NCBI RefSeq assembly: GCF_001717585.1
Contig: NZ_CP017042.1
Span: forward strand, 248,001 to 312,000
Direction of reading: 5' to 3'
DNA from: Selenomonas sp. oral taxon 920
GTDB taxonomy: Bacteria; Bacillota; Negativicutes; Selenomonadales; Selenomonadaceae
DNA length: 64,000 nucleotides
Shown: one piece after another, positions 16,308 to 24,664 of the stretch
Position numbering within the stretch: the first letter of the stretch is position 1
Layout: each line of letters starts with the position of its first letter
Notes under the pieces: model-generated
The model's database searches: none
Told to the model about the DNA's origin: nothing
Seen by the model: only the letters and a program-made list of their open reading frames with translations
Program-made: the position numbers and the translations under genes

Positions 16308-16404
16308 AAAAAGCTCCCGACGGCGGAAGTGACCTGACCCCCAAAAGTTAGACATAGAGGATCTAACTTTTGGGGTCAGGTCAGAAGCGGTCGGGAGCTT
16401 TTTT
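16308..16404. terminator. bidirectional terminator, interrupted by a palindromic insertion
   Basis: AAAAAGCTCCCGAC at 16308-16321 pairs with GTCGGGAGCTTTTTT at 16390-16404. It ends the DUF3290/DUF421 operon on one strand and the RND operon on the other. Without the insertion in its loop it would be a 14-bp stem with a 10-nt loop. Confidence 0.8.
16326..16387. mobile_element. 54-bp palindromic element with IS3-like ends, in a terminator loop
   Basis: TGACCTGACCCCC continuing to AAAAGTTAGA (16330-16352) is followed after 9 bp by its inverted copy (16362-16383), with one base missing. The outer sequence resembles terminal inverted repeats of IS3-family elements. The direct repeat GAAG flanks it on both sides (16326-16329 and 16384-16387), as a target duplication would. 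There is no room for a transposase, so it is either a miniature element or the joined ends left by internal deletion of an IS. Confidence 0.6.
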
Positions 16405-16415
16405 CTACGGGGGAA

Positions 16416-19400
16416 TTAGTTTTTCACCCGATATGCGACTGCATACATGACGGGCAGGACGAGCAGTGTCAGCACCGTTGCCACAATCAGTCCGCCGGCG
16501 ATGGCAACCGCCATGGGTCCCCAGAAGATGCTGCGCATGAGGGGGAGCATGCCGAGGATGGCGGCGGCGGCGGTGAGCATGATGGGGCGGAAGCGCAGGA
16601 CGGCGGAGTCGATGATGGCGTCCATGGGCTGCTCACTCGCCTCCTCATGCTTTTTGATCTGGTCGATGAGGATGACGGAGTTGCGGATGATCATGCCGAA
16701 GAGGGCGAGCACGCCGAGGTAGGCGACGAAGCCGAGTGCGGAGTCGGTGATGAGCATGGCAAACGCAACGCCGATCAGACCCATCGGTGCGGTGAGGAGG
16801 GTGAGCGTCATCTTGCCCATGCTGCCAAGCTGGAGCATGAGCAGGGTCATGATGATAAAGATCATGGCGGGCAGCGGCTGCATGAGGTAACCCATGGAGT
16901 CGGCGGAGTCCGCGAGCGCGCCCGCCGTCTCGATGGTCGTGCCGGCGGAGAGGCTGCGGCGCAGCTCCTCCGTCGCTTTGTAGATGCGCAGCGCGGCATC
17001 GTTGCCCTCGCCTTCTCTGACCTCCGCCTGTACCATGATGCTTGGGCGCAGGTTGTGCCGCTTGATAAAGCCATCCTCTGCGCCATAGGAAAGGTGGGCG
17101 ATCTGTGCGAGCGGAACGCTGCCGCCCGCTGCGGCAATCGGCAGATCGCCGAGGCGTTCGATGTTCGTGCGGTCGCGCTCGGCAAGGCGCAGGACAATGC
17201 CGATGGTGCGGTCGCCCGTGTAGAATTCTGCTGCCTGTGCGCCCGTCAGCTCGGTGTAGAGCATCTGCTTGACCGCCTTTGCACTGATCCCGTAGAGTTT
17301 CAGCTTGTCCTTGTCGAAGTCGATGCGGACGGTCTTGGATTTCTCCGTCCAGTCGAGATGGACATTCGTCGCGGCGGGATCGGCGGCGGTGATGGCGGCG
17401 ACCTCCTCGGCGACGCGGCGCACTTCGTCCGTCGTGGGCGCGGAGACGCGCAGCATGATGGGGAAGTCGGCGGGCGGTCCCGTCTGGATGTACTGCGTGG
17501 TGACGCGCACGCCCGAGAGCTCGTCGCTGCGTGCGGCGGCAATCATGGCGGAAAGCTCCTCACGCGCGGCGGTATCGTTCGCGGTGATGACAAACTGGGC
17601 GCTGTTCGCTGCGTCTGCCTTCGGATCGACGGTGAGGACGAAGCGGGGTGTGGAGCGTCCGATGTAGGCGGCGTAGTTTTGGATTTTGTCGCTATGCGCC
17701 GCAAGGAGGTCAGCGAGACGATTCGCCTCCGCCGCTGTCGCCTGCATGGAGGCACCCTGCGGCAGGGTCAGACGCACGAGCAGCTCGGGGCGCAGCGAGG
17801 GGGGGAAAAAGGTCTGTTTGATGTGCGGGAATGCCGCAAGGCTCACGGCAAAGAGGAGGACGGTGCCGACGAGGACGGCGGAGCGGTGTGCGAGAAATGT
17901 TGTGAGCACGCGGCGAAAGAGCCGATAGAATGGGCTCGTGTACGGATCGTGCACGCCCCCCTCCATTTTTTTGACGCGAATCAAATAATAGCCGAAGAGC
18001 GGCGCGACCATGACGGAGACGATCCAGCTGAGGATTAGGGAGATGCCGATGACGGGGAAGAGTGCGGCACAGAACTCGCTCGCCATGCCCTTGGAGAATG
18101 CGACGGGGATGAAGCCCGCGCAGGTAATGAGCGTGCCTGTGAGCATGGGTTTCGCCGTCTGGGTAAAGGCATAGCATGCCGCGTCAAAGCGTCCCATGCC
18201 GCGCTCGAGCTGGACGCTCATCATCTCGACGGCGATGATTGCATCGTCGACCAAGAGGCCAAGTGAGATAATCAGTGCGCCGAGGGAGACCTTGTGCAGA
18301 TCGATGCCGAGCATATACATGGCGACGAATGTGCCCGCGAGGACGAGCGGGATGCAGCCCGCGACGACGAGCCCCGTGCGCAGTCCGAGCGAGAGGAAGC
18401 TGACGGCGAGGACGATGAGGATCGCGAGTGCGAGCGTCTCGACAAAGTCGTGAATGGAGTGCTGCACGACGGCGGGCTGGTTCGACACCTCGTGCAGTTC
18501 TGCGCCGAGCGGGAGGTCCTGCTGAATCGCGGCGGTCAGTTTTTTGAGGTTTTCGCCGAGTGCGAGGATGTTGCCGCCTGCCTCCATCGAGACGGCGATG
18601 CCGACGGCGGGCGCACCGTTATACAACATCTGCGGCTCGGGCGGATCGACCGCCTTGCGCTCGACGCTTGCGATATCGCCGAGGCGGAACACCTTTCCGT
18701 TTGCCGCAATCGGGAGCGCACGGATGTCCTCGATGTTTTCAAACACACCCGAGGCGCGCAGCTGTACGGTGTCGCTCTCCGTCTCGATGCTGCCGCTTGT
18801 CGCCATCGCATCCTGTGCGGCGAGTGCGTCCGTGATGGCGGTCGGGGGATGCCGAGCTGTGCGAGCCGTTCGAGGGCGATCTCAACGTAGACGCGCTCGC
18901 TCTGTACGCCGATCAGCTCGACCTTTTGCACGCTCGGGACGGCGAGGATGCGGCGGCGGGCGTCCTCCGCCATGCTGCGCAGCTCCTCGCCGCTGTAGTC
19001 CGCGCCCGTGATGGCGTAGACTGAGCCGTACACGTCGTCGAAGCGGTCGTTGTAGAACGGCCCGTAGACCCCTGCGGGCAGGTCGCGCTTTACGTCCTCG
19101 CCGAAGTTCCGTACGTCGCGCCACGTCGGGCGAATCTCTCCCGCATCCACATCGTCGCGCAGCTGGACGTAGATCGTGGTCTGTCCCGCGCGTGTCTCAC
19201 TATGGATCTGTTTCAGCCCCGGGGTGTCCTGAAAACGCCGTTCGAGCTTGTCCGTGACCTGCTCCTGCATCTCCTCCGCGCTTGCGCCCGGCCATGCGGC
19301 GGAGATCACCATCTGGCGGATGGTAAAGGCGGGGTCCTCCATGCGCCCGAGTGCATTGTAGGCGAAGATGCCGCCGACGGCAAAGACGATGATGAAGTAC

Positions 19401-19447
19401 CAGACGAGTGCGCGGTGGCGCAGGGAGAGCTCTGTGAGGTTTCTCAT
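16416..19447 (-). pseudogene. RND efflux permease, frameshifted near residue 200
   Basis: Together the two frames encode a full-length (about 1,010-residue) AcrB-like RND drug/proton antiporter. Frame one (from the ATG at 19447) carries the first helix ALVWYFIIVFAVGGIFAY and porter domain up to LERLAQLGIP. At a run of five Cs (minus strand of about 18843-18848) the frame slips; adding one C restores PTAITDALAAQDAM and the downstream frame, which runs without stops to 16416. That part contains helices and the SLGLLVDDAIIAVEMM motif of the proton relay. Either the gene is inactive, the C tract is phase-variable, or it is a sequencing error. The adaptor gene is coupled upstream. Confidence 0.8.
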
Positions 19448-20496
19448 TTCGTCCGCACCTTCTCTCCCTCGTGGAGTTGATGCACGCCCGCCGTTACGAT
19501 GCGTGCACCCTGCGGCAGTCCCGTGACGAGGGCGTCATTTGTGCGGAACGCCGTGATGGTGACGGGGACGAGATGCACCGCATCGTCCTCGACCACGTAG
19601 ACCTGCGCCGTATCACCTGTCTGGTACAGCGCAGACAGGGGGATGGCAGCACCGTCTTGGACGGATGCACCGAGGCGGACGCGTGCCGTCATGCCGAGCG
19701 GGAGGTCAGCGGGCGCATCCGTGAGCGCGATCCGCGCCGTATAGGTGCGCGTCGCCGCATCGGGTACGGGAGAGAGTTCACGCAGTATGCCCGTGTAGGC
19801 GGCACTGTTCGCCCAGAGGGCGACGGCGGCGGGCATACCGACAGAGACCTCTGCGAGACGGCTCTCGGGCACGGCGATCTCGATCTCGCGCTCGCCCTCC
19901 TGCGTGAGCGTCATGACGGTCTGCCCTGCAGCGATGATCTGTCCCTCCTCCGCCGTGATGTTCGAGATCACGCCGTCCGCACCCGCGACGAGGTTCGTGT
20001 AGCCGAGTGCATTATGGCTCGCCGTGTCCTGCGCGACTGCCTGACGGTACGCCGCCTCGGCGGCGCGTTCGTTCGTGCGGTACTGGTCGAGCATCGCCTC
20101 AGAGATTGCCTGTGCGGCGTAGAGCTGCTCGTAGCGTGCGCGTTCCGTGCGTGCGAGCTCGTAGCGCGAGCGTGCGGCTTGGGCGGCGGCGTTCGTCGCG
20201 TTCGCCTGCTGCTGCACGTCGCGTGCATCGATCACCATGAGCACATCGCCGGCGCGGACGTGTGCGCCGACGTTCACGTTGCGCGAGAGAATCTGTCCGC
20301 CGACCTGAAAGGCGAGCCGCGTCTCATAGCGTCCGTGCACCGTGCCCGTGTAACCGCCCTCCGCCGCGGCGGCATCGCCGACCGTCATCGTCCGTACGAG
20401 GGGCGCCGGTGTTTCTTTTGCGGCATCATCGCTGCAGCCGGCGGCGGTGAGGAGGAGTGCCGAGAGGATGATGGTCATGTAGAAACGCGCATGCAT
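19444..20496 (-). CDS. RND efflux periplasmic adaptor lipoprotein
   Basis: 350 residues of the HlyD/AcrA membrane-fusion family. The N-terminus is a lipoprotein signal with lipobox LTAAGC (Cys21). The first half of the lipoyl-like domain (YETRLAFQVGGQILSRNV) is followed by a helical hairpin (about 90-155, rich in Ala and Arg), the return lipoyl half (NLVAGADGVISNITAEEGQ) and the beta-barrel and proximal domains. It bridges the inner-membrane pump to an outer-membrane channel. The stop overlaps the permease start by 4 bp (ATGA). No TolC-like gene is in the window. Confidence 0.87.
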   Translation of the reverse strand: MHARFYMTIILSALLLTAAGCSDDAAKETPAPLVRTMTVGDAAAAEGGYTGTVHGRYETRLAFQVGGQILSRNVNVGAHVRAGDVLMVIDARDVQQQANATNAAAQAARSRYELARTERARYEQLYAAQAISEAMLDQYRTNERAAEAAYRQAVAQDTASHNALGYTNLVAGADGVISNITAEEGQIIAAGQTVMTLTQEGEREIEIAVPESRLAEVSVGMPAAVALWANSAAYTGILRELSPVPDAATRTYTARIALTDAPADLPLGMTARVRLGASVQDGAAIPLSALYQTGDTAQVYVVEDDAVHLVPVTITAFRTNDALVTGLPQGARIVTAGVHQLHEGEKVRTK

Positions 20497-20571
20497 GGTG
20501 ATCTCTCCTTTGTTTTCAGTAACTTCTTAAAGTTTACCACCGAATCGGGAGCGTGTCCATAAGGAAGGGAT

Positions 20572-20600
20572 TTGAACCCGCACGCATTTTATGCTAGAAT
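20572..20600 (+). promoter_or_regulatory. predicted promoter of the methyltransferase gene
   Basis: TTGAAC at 20572-20577, a 17-bp spacer and TAGAAT at 20595-20600, 33 bp before the start codon. Confidence 0.5.
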
Positions 20601-20633
20601 ACATTTCAATAAGCAGCGAGAAAGGGTGTCACG

Positions 20634-21326
20634 ATGGACGAAGAACTGCGGCGGTATGAGAAGATCCGAGGGGCGTATCATTCGGTGGGGCGGCTTGCGA
20701 ACCTGTACGATGGGATGATGACGTACTCGACGTGGTCGGGCAAGTTCGTCTCGCGGCTCGTGTGGGGACTGGACAGAAACGGTGTGAGCCGCTATGTCGG
20801 GCTTGCCCTGCGTGCGGCGCACGAGGGGTTCGAGGGAAAACTGCTCGAAGTGCCGGTCGGGACGGGCTGTCTCTCGCTGCCCGTCTATGCGGAGCTGCCG
20901 AATGCGGACATCACCTGCCTCGACTACTCGCCCGCGATGCTCGCAGCGGCGCGTGCGCGTGCGGACGCACTCGGCGTGCACAACGTTGCGTTTGTGGAGG
21001 GCGATGTCGGACAGCTGACGTTCGAGAATGACTTTTTCGATGCGGCAGTTTCGATCAACGGCTTTCACGCCTTCCCCGATAAGGAGGCGGCGTGGAGTGA
21101 GGTGCACCGTGTGCTGCGTCCCGGCGGGCGACTGACGGGCTCGGTCTTCGTGCTCGGCGGAAATCCGTGTACGGAGTTCGTTGTGCAGCATCTCTATACA
21201 CGTATGGGCTTCTTTACACCGCCGTACGATACAAAGGAAAGTCTCGAGGCACGTTTGCGCTCGCTCTATCGCGAAGTTTCGGTCGAGTGTGTGGAGTCGC
21301 TTGCGTGTTTCTCCTGCATTAAATAG
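20634..21326 (+). CDS. class I SAM-dependent methyltransferase
   Basis: 230 residues with a Rossmann-type methyltransferase core: LLEVPVGTGCLSLPVY at about 70-85 (motif I, with V instead of the usual second Gly), ITCLDYSPAMLAAARARA at about 93-110, and FDAAVSINGFHAFPDKEAAWSEVHRVLRPGGRL. It belongs to the Methyltransf_11 group, whose members act on quinones, lipids or small molecules. A menaquinone-type substrate would be a guess. No partner gene is adjacent; the secreted DUF3887 pair follows after 33 bp. Confidence 0.8.
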   Translation: MDEELRRYEKIRGAYHSVGRLANLYDGMMTYSTWSGKFVSRLVWGLDRNGVSRYVGLALRAAHEGFEGKLLEVPVGTGCLSLPVYAELPNADITCLDYSPAMLAAARARADALGVHNVAFVEGDVGQLTFENDFFDAAVSINGFHAFPDKEAAWSEVHRVLRPGGRLTGSVFVLGGNPCTEFVVQHLYTRMGFFTPPYDTKESLEARLRSLYREVSVECVESLACFSCIK

Positions 21327-21359
21327 TTTTTGATTTGGTTGGATGAAGGAGGAAAATCC

Positions 21360-21818
21360 ATGAAAATCCGTATGCTTTCCCGTATTCTTGGAACTGCGCT
21401 CGTTGCGGGCAGTGTGTTCACCGTATCGCCCGCCGCGTTTGCCGAGGAAGGCGCAGCGGCTCCCGCACAGGCAGAGACGGTGCAGGAGCAGGCACCCTTT
21501 GATGTGCATGTGGTGGAGGAGCACATGATGGCGACGATCGCCCGCTTTGAGAGGGAGGACATCACGGCGCTCCAGCTTGAGGCAACACAGGAGCTGCGTC
21601 CGCATCTGACGGCGGCGCAGGTCACGGGAGCGAAGGCGGAGTTCGTGCCGAAGTGGGGCGCACGCACGGGCGTCGGCAAGCCGCTCATGACGGCGGGCAA
21701 AGAGGGCAGCAAGTGGTACGTTGTCTGCGAGATCGCCGTGGGCTATAAGGCGACTGCCGTCATCTACCGCCTCACCTACGATGAGAATATGAAGCTGGCG
21801 GGGTTCCTCGTCCGCTGA
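21360..21818 (+). CDS. secreted DUF3887-like protein, copy 1
   Basis: 152 residues from the ATG at 21360 (AAGGAGG upstream). A Sec signal peptide of about 29 residues ends at AAFA. The mature part has a helical segment (VVEEHMMATIARFEREDITALQLEATQELRPHL, about 50-82) then a beta-rich half ending LTYDENMKLAGFLVR. The pattern resembles DUF3887, a small fold related to NTF2-like domains and often attached to hydrolases. The next gene is a clear paralogue, so this is a tandem duplication. Function unknown; probably periplasmic. Confidence 0.7.
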   Translation: MKIRMLSRILGTALVAGSVFTVSPAAFAEEGAAAPAQAETVQEQAPFDVHVVEEHMMATIARFEREDITALQLEATQELRPHLTAAQVTGAKAEFVPKWGARTGVGKPLMTAGKEGSKWYVVCEIAVGYKATAVIYRLTYDENMKLAGFLVR

Positions 21819-21866
21819 ATGCAGCGCACATAAGCAGAGCTGTAAGAGAAAAAGGAGACTTTAATT

Positions 21867-22316
21867 ATGAAAATGCGTCGTATGTTATGTGTACTTTCAA
21901 CGGCACTGATGGTGGGCGGCATGACCCTCACCGCGTCGCCTGCAGTGTTCGCTAAGGACGCTCCTGCTGCTGCCGCACAGGAGCAGAAGCCGCCGTTTGA
22001 TGAGCAGGCGGTGGTCCAGCAGATGCTGACGACGATTTCGCTCTTTGAGAAGGGCGATGCACAGGGACTTCAGGCGGAGGCGACGCAGGAGCTGCGCCCT
22101 CACCTGACACAGGAGCAGATCGACGGAGCAAAGGCAGAGATTGCGAAGGTGTGGGGCGCGCGCGTCAGTGCCGGCACGCTCTCCATGACAGCGACGCAGA
22201 CAGATGGTGCATGGGTCGTCATCTGCGAGCTGCCCGTCGGCTACGAGGGGACGGCTGTGGTCTATCGCATCAGCTACGATGCAAACATGAAACTCGCGGG
22301 ATTGTTCATTCGCTGA
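21867..22316 (+). CDS. secreted DUF3887-like protein, copy 2
   Basis: 149 residues with a signal peptide ending near VFAKD. It shares with the preceding gene ATQELRPHLT, GAKAE, WGAR and the closing YRISYDANMKLAGLFIR, roughly half of all residues, so the two arose by duplication and then diverged. It starts 48 bp after its paralogue behind AAAAAGGAG and ends at a strong bidirectional terminator. Confidence 0.7.
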   Translation: MKMRRMLCVLSTALMVGGMTLTASPAVFAKDAPAAAAQEQKPPFDEQAVVQQMLTTISLFEKGDAQGLQAEATQELRPHLTQEQIDGAKAEIAKVWGARVSAGTLSMTATQTDGAWVVICELPVGYEGTAVVYRISYDANMKLAGLFIR

Positions 22317-22352
22317 TACAAATTTACAATGATTGCCTTATCCATTGATAAA

Positions 22353-22385
22353 GGGCTCACATGTCAAACAGCATGTGAGCCCCTT
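22353..22385. terminator. bidirectional terminator between convergent genes
   Basis: GGGCTCACATG at 22353-22363 pairs with CATGTGAGCCC at 22372-22382, between the DUF3887 gene and the convergent YcxB-like gene. Confidence 0.7.
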
Positions 22386-22388
22386 GTG

Positions 22389-22934
22389 TTACTGTGACAC
22401 CCTCGACCGAACAAACGCAAGAAGCCCCCTTTTCTCTTCCTCCGATGCAAAGATATACAGGGGCAGGATGATTGCCTCTGCTGGTGCAGTGAAGAGATAA
22501 ATGCCGCTGTCGGAGAGCCTGATGTCTGTAATGCTCCGATAGGCGATTGTGCGCTCTGTATGCTCGCTGCATTCGACGATGTGCACATCGTCGAAGATGA
22601 CGGTACGGATGCCGAACATACGCGCAGCGTGCATCGTCTCAAGGCGGTGCAGCACGTCTCGTGCGGCAATGCGTTCCGAGAAATGGCTGTAAATGCGGTA
22701 GAGCACCCCGCAGAGGACGGTGGTCAAAGCGGTCTGTATGAGCACAGCATCGACTTCCCATGGGGCATCGTCCAGGAGATCTTGGAGAAAAAATAGGATG
22801 GGGATCAGCGGGACCGTCAGCAGGAGAGCGAGCACCGTTCGATTTGCCCGCTTGAACGAGAGGGTATTCAGAGTGCGAAAGAGCGCGAAGTGAAGTGCAT
22901 CCTCCTCTGTGAAATCAAATGTGAATTTGAACAA
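22389..22934 (-). CDS. YcxB-like membrane protein
   Basis: 181 residues if read from the TTG at 22934, which has GGAGG at ideal distance; a TTG 21 bases upstream is the other option. The opening FKFTFDFTEEDALHFALFRT is typical of YcxB family proteins. Two membrane helices follow (about 38-55 and 66-85), then a soluble domain with the GIYLF core. The function of this family is unknown. It is a single-gene unit with a terminator at its 3' end. Confidence 0.7.
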   Translation of the reverse strand: MFKFTFDFTEEDALHFALFRTLNTLSFKRANRTVLALLLTVPLIPILFFLQDLLDDAPWEVDAVLIQTALTTVLCGVLYRIYSHFSERIAARDVLHRLETMHAARMFGIRTVIFDDVHIVECSEHTERTIAYRSITDIRLSDSGIYLFTAPAEAIILPLYIFASEEEKRGLLAFVRSRVSQ

Positions 22935-22961
22935 AGTGTTATCCTCCAGCCGCAATAAAAA

Positions 22962-23008
22962 TTCCGCATCTGCCGCGTTTTATAAGGCGTGACAGATGCG
23001 GAGCTTTT
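22962..23008 (-). terminator. terminator of the secreted-protein gene at 23039
   Basis: On the minus strand CTCCGCATCTG pairs with CAGATGCGGA, followed by ATTTTTATT. The copy-1 palindrome of the intergenic repeat family lies directly between this hairpin and the gene. Confidence 0.7.
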
Positions 23009-23010
23009 AG

Positions 23011-23037
23011 GGAATCGCTGATAAATTCAGCAGAAAT
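23011..23037. repeat. intergenic palindrome family, copy 1
   Basis: GGAATCGCTGA-TAAAT-TCAGC, with the right arm decayed (AGAAA). The full family consensus is GGAATCGCTGA-TAAAT-TCAGCGATTCC, an 11-bp perfect dyad. It adjoins the stop codon of the next gene. Confidence 0.6.
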
Positions 23038-23038
23038 G

Positions 23039-24046
23039 TTATACTTCGTCGTCGTAGACACTCGTGTCGTTGGTTCCATTATGCGAGGAGGAAGATGCTG
23101 CCGTTGACTGGAACGGGGCGGCGCTGTCGTAGGTGGTCTGAACGCCGTAGACGGTGGTATCGCTCTGCGTCTGGATGTAGAGCTCGGTACCGGCGGGGAG
23201 ATCGACGTTTTTGCCGTGGACGAACGCGCCCGCGACAACGCCGAGAGGCCCGAGGACGGCGATGCCTGCGAGCGAGGCACCCGCAGCCATTGCGAGATGC
23301 TGCATCTCCTTCTTCGCCTCTTCGCCGATGAAGGTGGTCACATACGTGCCGTCGAGTGCCTTTGTGTTCTTGAAGTCGATCTCAACGACGGCGTTGCGGC
23401 CGAAGTTCTTTGCCTGCTTCACCTTCGTGACCGTGCCCTCGCCGCGCGAGCCCTTTGTAAAGACGAGGACATCGCCGACAAAGACATCATCCGCGACCTG
23501 GTACTCGATCGTGTCGCCGACCTTCAGGTTCTTTGCGTTGACGGGGGTTATGAGTGCGACTTTGACAAGTGTGTTTGCGGGGACGGAGACGGGGGTGACG
23601 GGGATCTCCTTCTTGCCGAAGGATGCCATCGAGAGCGCGGAGATGCGCTTCTGGAAGGTTCCCTCAGACGTCTTGCCGAGGAGTGCCGTCTCCATCTCGC
23701 TGACGCGTTCCTGCACGGAACGCAGACTTGTCTCGTGGTTGATGTTCCACTCGATCGCATTGAGATTCATCAGGACAGACGGTGTGGTGCTGTTTGTATA
23801 CACCTCGTCATAGATAGCATCGATGCGTGCCATCAGGCTGCCCGTACGGTGCTTGCCGTCATAGTCGCGCTCGAGCTTGTTGATGCGGTCGATGAGCGCT
23901 CCCGTCTGCTCCTGTCCGTAGGTGTCCTGCTCGATGAGTGCGAGTTTCGACTGGACGGCGTTGGGCGGCTCTGCGGCGAGTGCCGTGCCAAAGGATGTGA
24001 GTGCGAGTACGAAGGTCAGCACAAGTGCACAGATTTTCTGTCGCAT
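23039..24046 (-). CDS. secreted protein with N-terminal short repeats, unknown
   Basis: 335 residues with a signal peptide ending GTALAAE. Residues about 33-145 hold at least three degenerate repeats of 30-36 residues with a leucine/isoleucine register and a TG-x-L-x-x-RI core (TGALIDRINKLERDYDG, TGSLMARIDAIYDEVY, EGTFQKRISALSMASFG). A beta-rich domain follows (LITPVNAKNLKVGDTIEYQV, FTKGSRGEGTVTKVKQAKNFG) resembling surface-protein modules in which a soluble part is tethered to the envelope. A hydrophobic Gly/Ala stretch near 255-280 may be membrane-associated. The tail is Ser/Thr-rich. Family unknown to me. Confidence 0.6.
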   Translation of the reverse strand: MRQKICALVLTFVLALTSFGTALAAEPPNAVQSKLALIEQDTYGQEQTGALIDRINKLERDYDGKHRTGSLMARIDAIYDEVYTNSTTPSVLMNLNAIEWNINHETSLRSVQERVSEMETALLGKTSEGTFQKRISALSMASFGKKEIPVTPVSVPANTLVKVALITPVNAKNLKVGDTIEYQVADDVFVGDVLVFTKGSRGEGTVTKVKQAKNFGRNAVVEIDFKNTKALDGTYVTTFIGEEAKKEMQHLAMAAGASLAGIAVLGPLGVVAGAFVHGKNVDLPAGTELYIQTQSDTTVYGVQTTYDSAAPFQSTAASSSSHNGTNDTSVYDDEV

Positions 24047-24058
24047 GAGTATCCTCCT

Positions 24059-24469
24059 CTACTTTGTTTGCGGCTGTTTTTCTTTCAGCAGCTCCTCAAT
24101 AAAGTCTGCGATGTTTCTGAACGGGGAGGACGGCATATACCGCTGCGGTGTGTCCATGCCCTGCGATGTGCGCAGCACTTCCTTCGTATCATAGACCTCG
24201 ACCTGCGTGGAGATGAACTGATAGGTTCCTGCCTGCGGGTTGAGTCGTGTACGATAAAGATAGCGGCGGTTCTCATCCGCCTTCACAACGGCGATGACAG
24301 CGACGCGCTCTGCGTCCGAGACGCGGACGACGCTCGCGGCGTCGACGTAGTAGCCCGTATTATCCTCGGCATCGACGAAGCGCATATCCTCCGCCGCCTC
24401 GCATGTGCCCACTCCCACGATCCATAGGGTGACAGCAAGCAGAAGCGCGCTTGCTGTGAAACGCTGCAT
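24059..24469 (-). CDS. small secreted protein, unknown
   Basis: 136 residues from the ATG at 24469 (GGAGG upstream; the longer open frame contains the promoter). The signal peptide ends at CEAAED. The mature domain starts MRFVDAEDNTGYYVDAASV and includes RYLYRTRLNPQAGTYQF, a small beta-rich pattern common in selenomonad secreted proteins; I cannot name the family. It precedes the repeat-containing secreted protein by 12 bp, so they are co-expressed. Confidence 0.6.
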   Translation of the reverse strand: MQRFTASALLLAVTLWIVGVGTCEAAEDMRFVDAEDNTGYYVDAASVVRVSDAERVAVIAVVKADENRRYLYRTRLNPQAGTYQFISTQVEVYDTKEVLRTSQGMDTPQRYMPSSPFRNIADFIEELLKEKQPQTK

Positions 24470-24512
24470 GTACGGATCGCCTCCTTCCATTGTGAAAATC
24501 CTAATGTTAATT

Positions 24513-24541
24513 ATTATAGAGGAAAAATTTTTGTGCGTCAA
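24513..24541 (-). promoter_or_regulatory. predicted promoter of the secreted-protein pair
   Basis: Minus strand: TTGACG (24541-24536), a 17-bp spacer and TATAAT (24518-24513), 44 bp before the start at 24469. Confidence 0.65.
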
Positions 24542-24594
24542 ATTTATCTTGTATGAGACTGCAGGGGTGTGACGGGCGCAGGAGCTCTTTTCAG

Positions 24595-24623
24595 TTGCGA
24601 AAATTTCGTTTATGATGTAGTAT
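24595..24623 (+). promoter_or_regulatory. predicted promoter of the LPS-core operon
   Basis: TTGCGA at 24595-24600, a 17-bp spacer and TAGTAT at 24618-24623, 42 bp before the lptD-like start. No other good promoter was seen until 37309, so it may drive about 12.7 kb. Confidence 0.5.
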
Positions 24624-24664
24624 AAGAACGTCAAACTACTTTATAAAGACTGGAGAACGCGCCG

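Noticed and set aside
16647-18038. 463-aa plus-strand frame rich in Arg, Asp and Gly
   Set aside because: Antisense shadow of the RND permease; composition typical of reverse-strand reading of GC-rich genes.
24059-24634. Longer start for the small secreted protein (191 aa)
   Set aside because: The extension contains the TTGACG/TATAAT promoter and no signal peptide at its new N-terminus; the ATG at 24469 has a strong ribosome site and a proper signal peptide.
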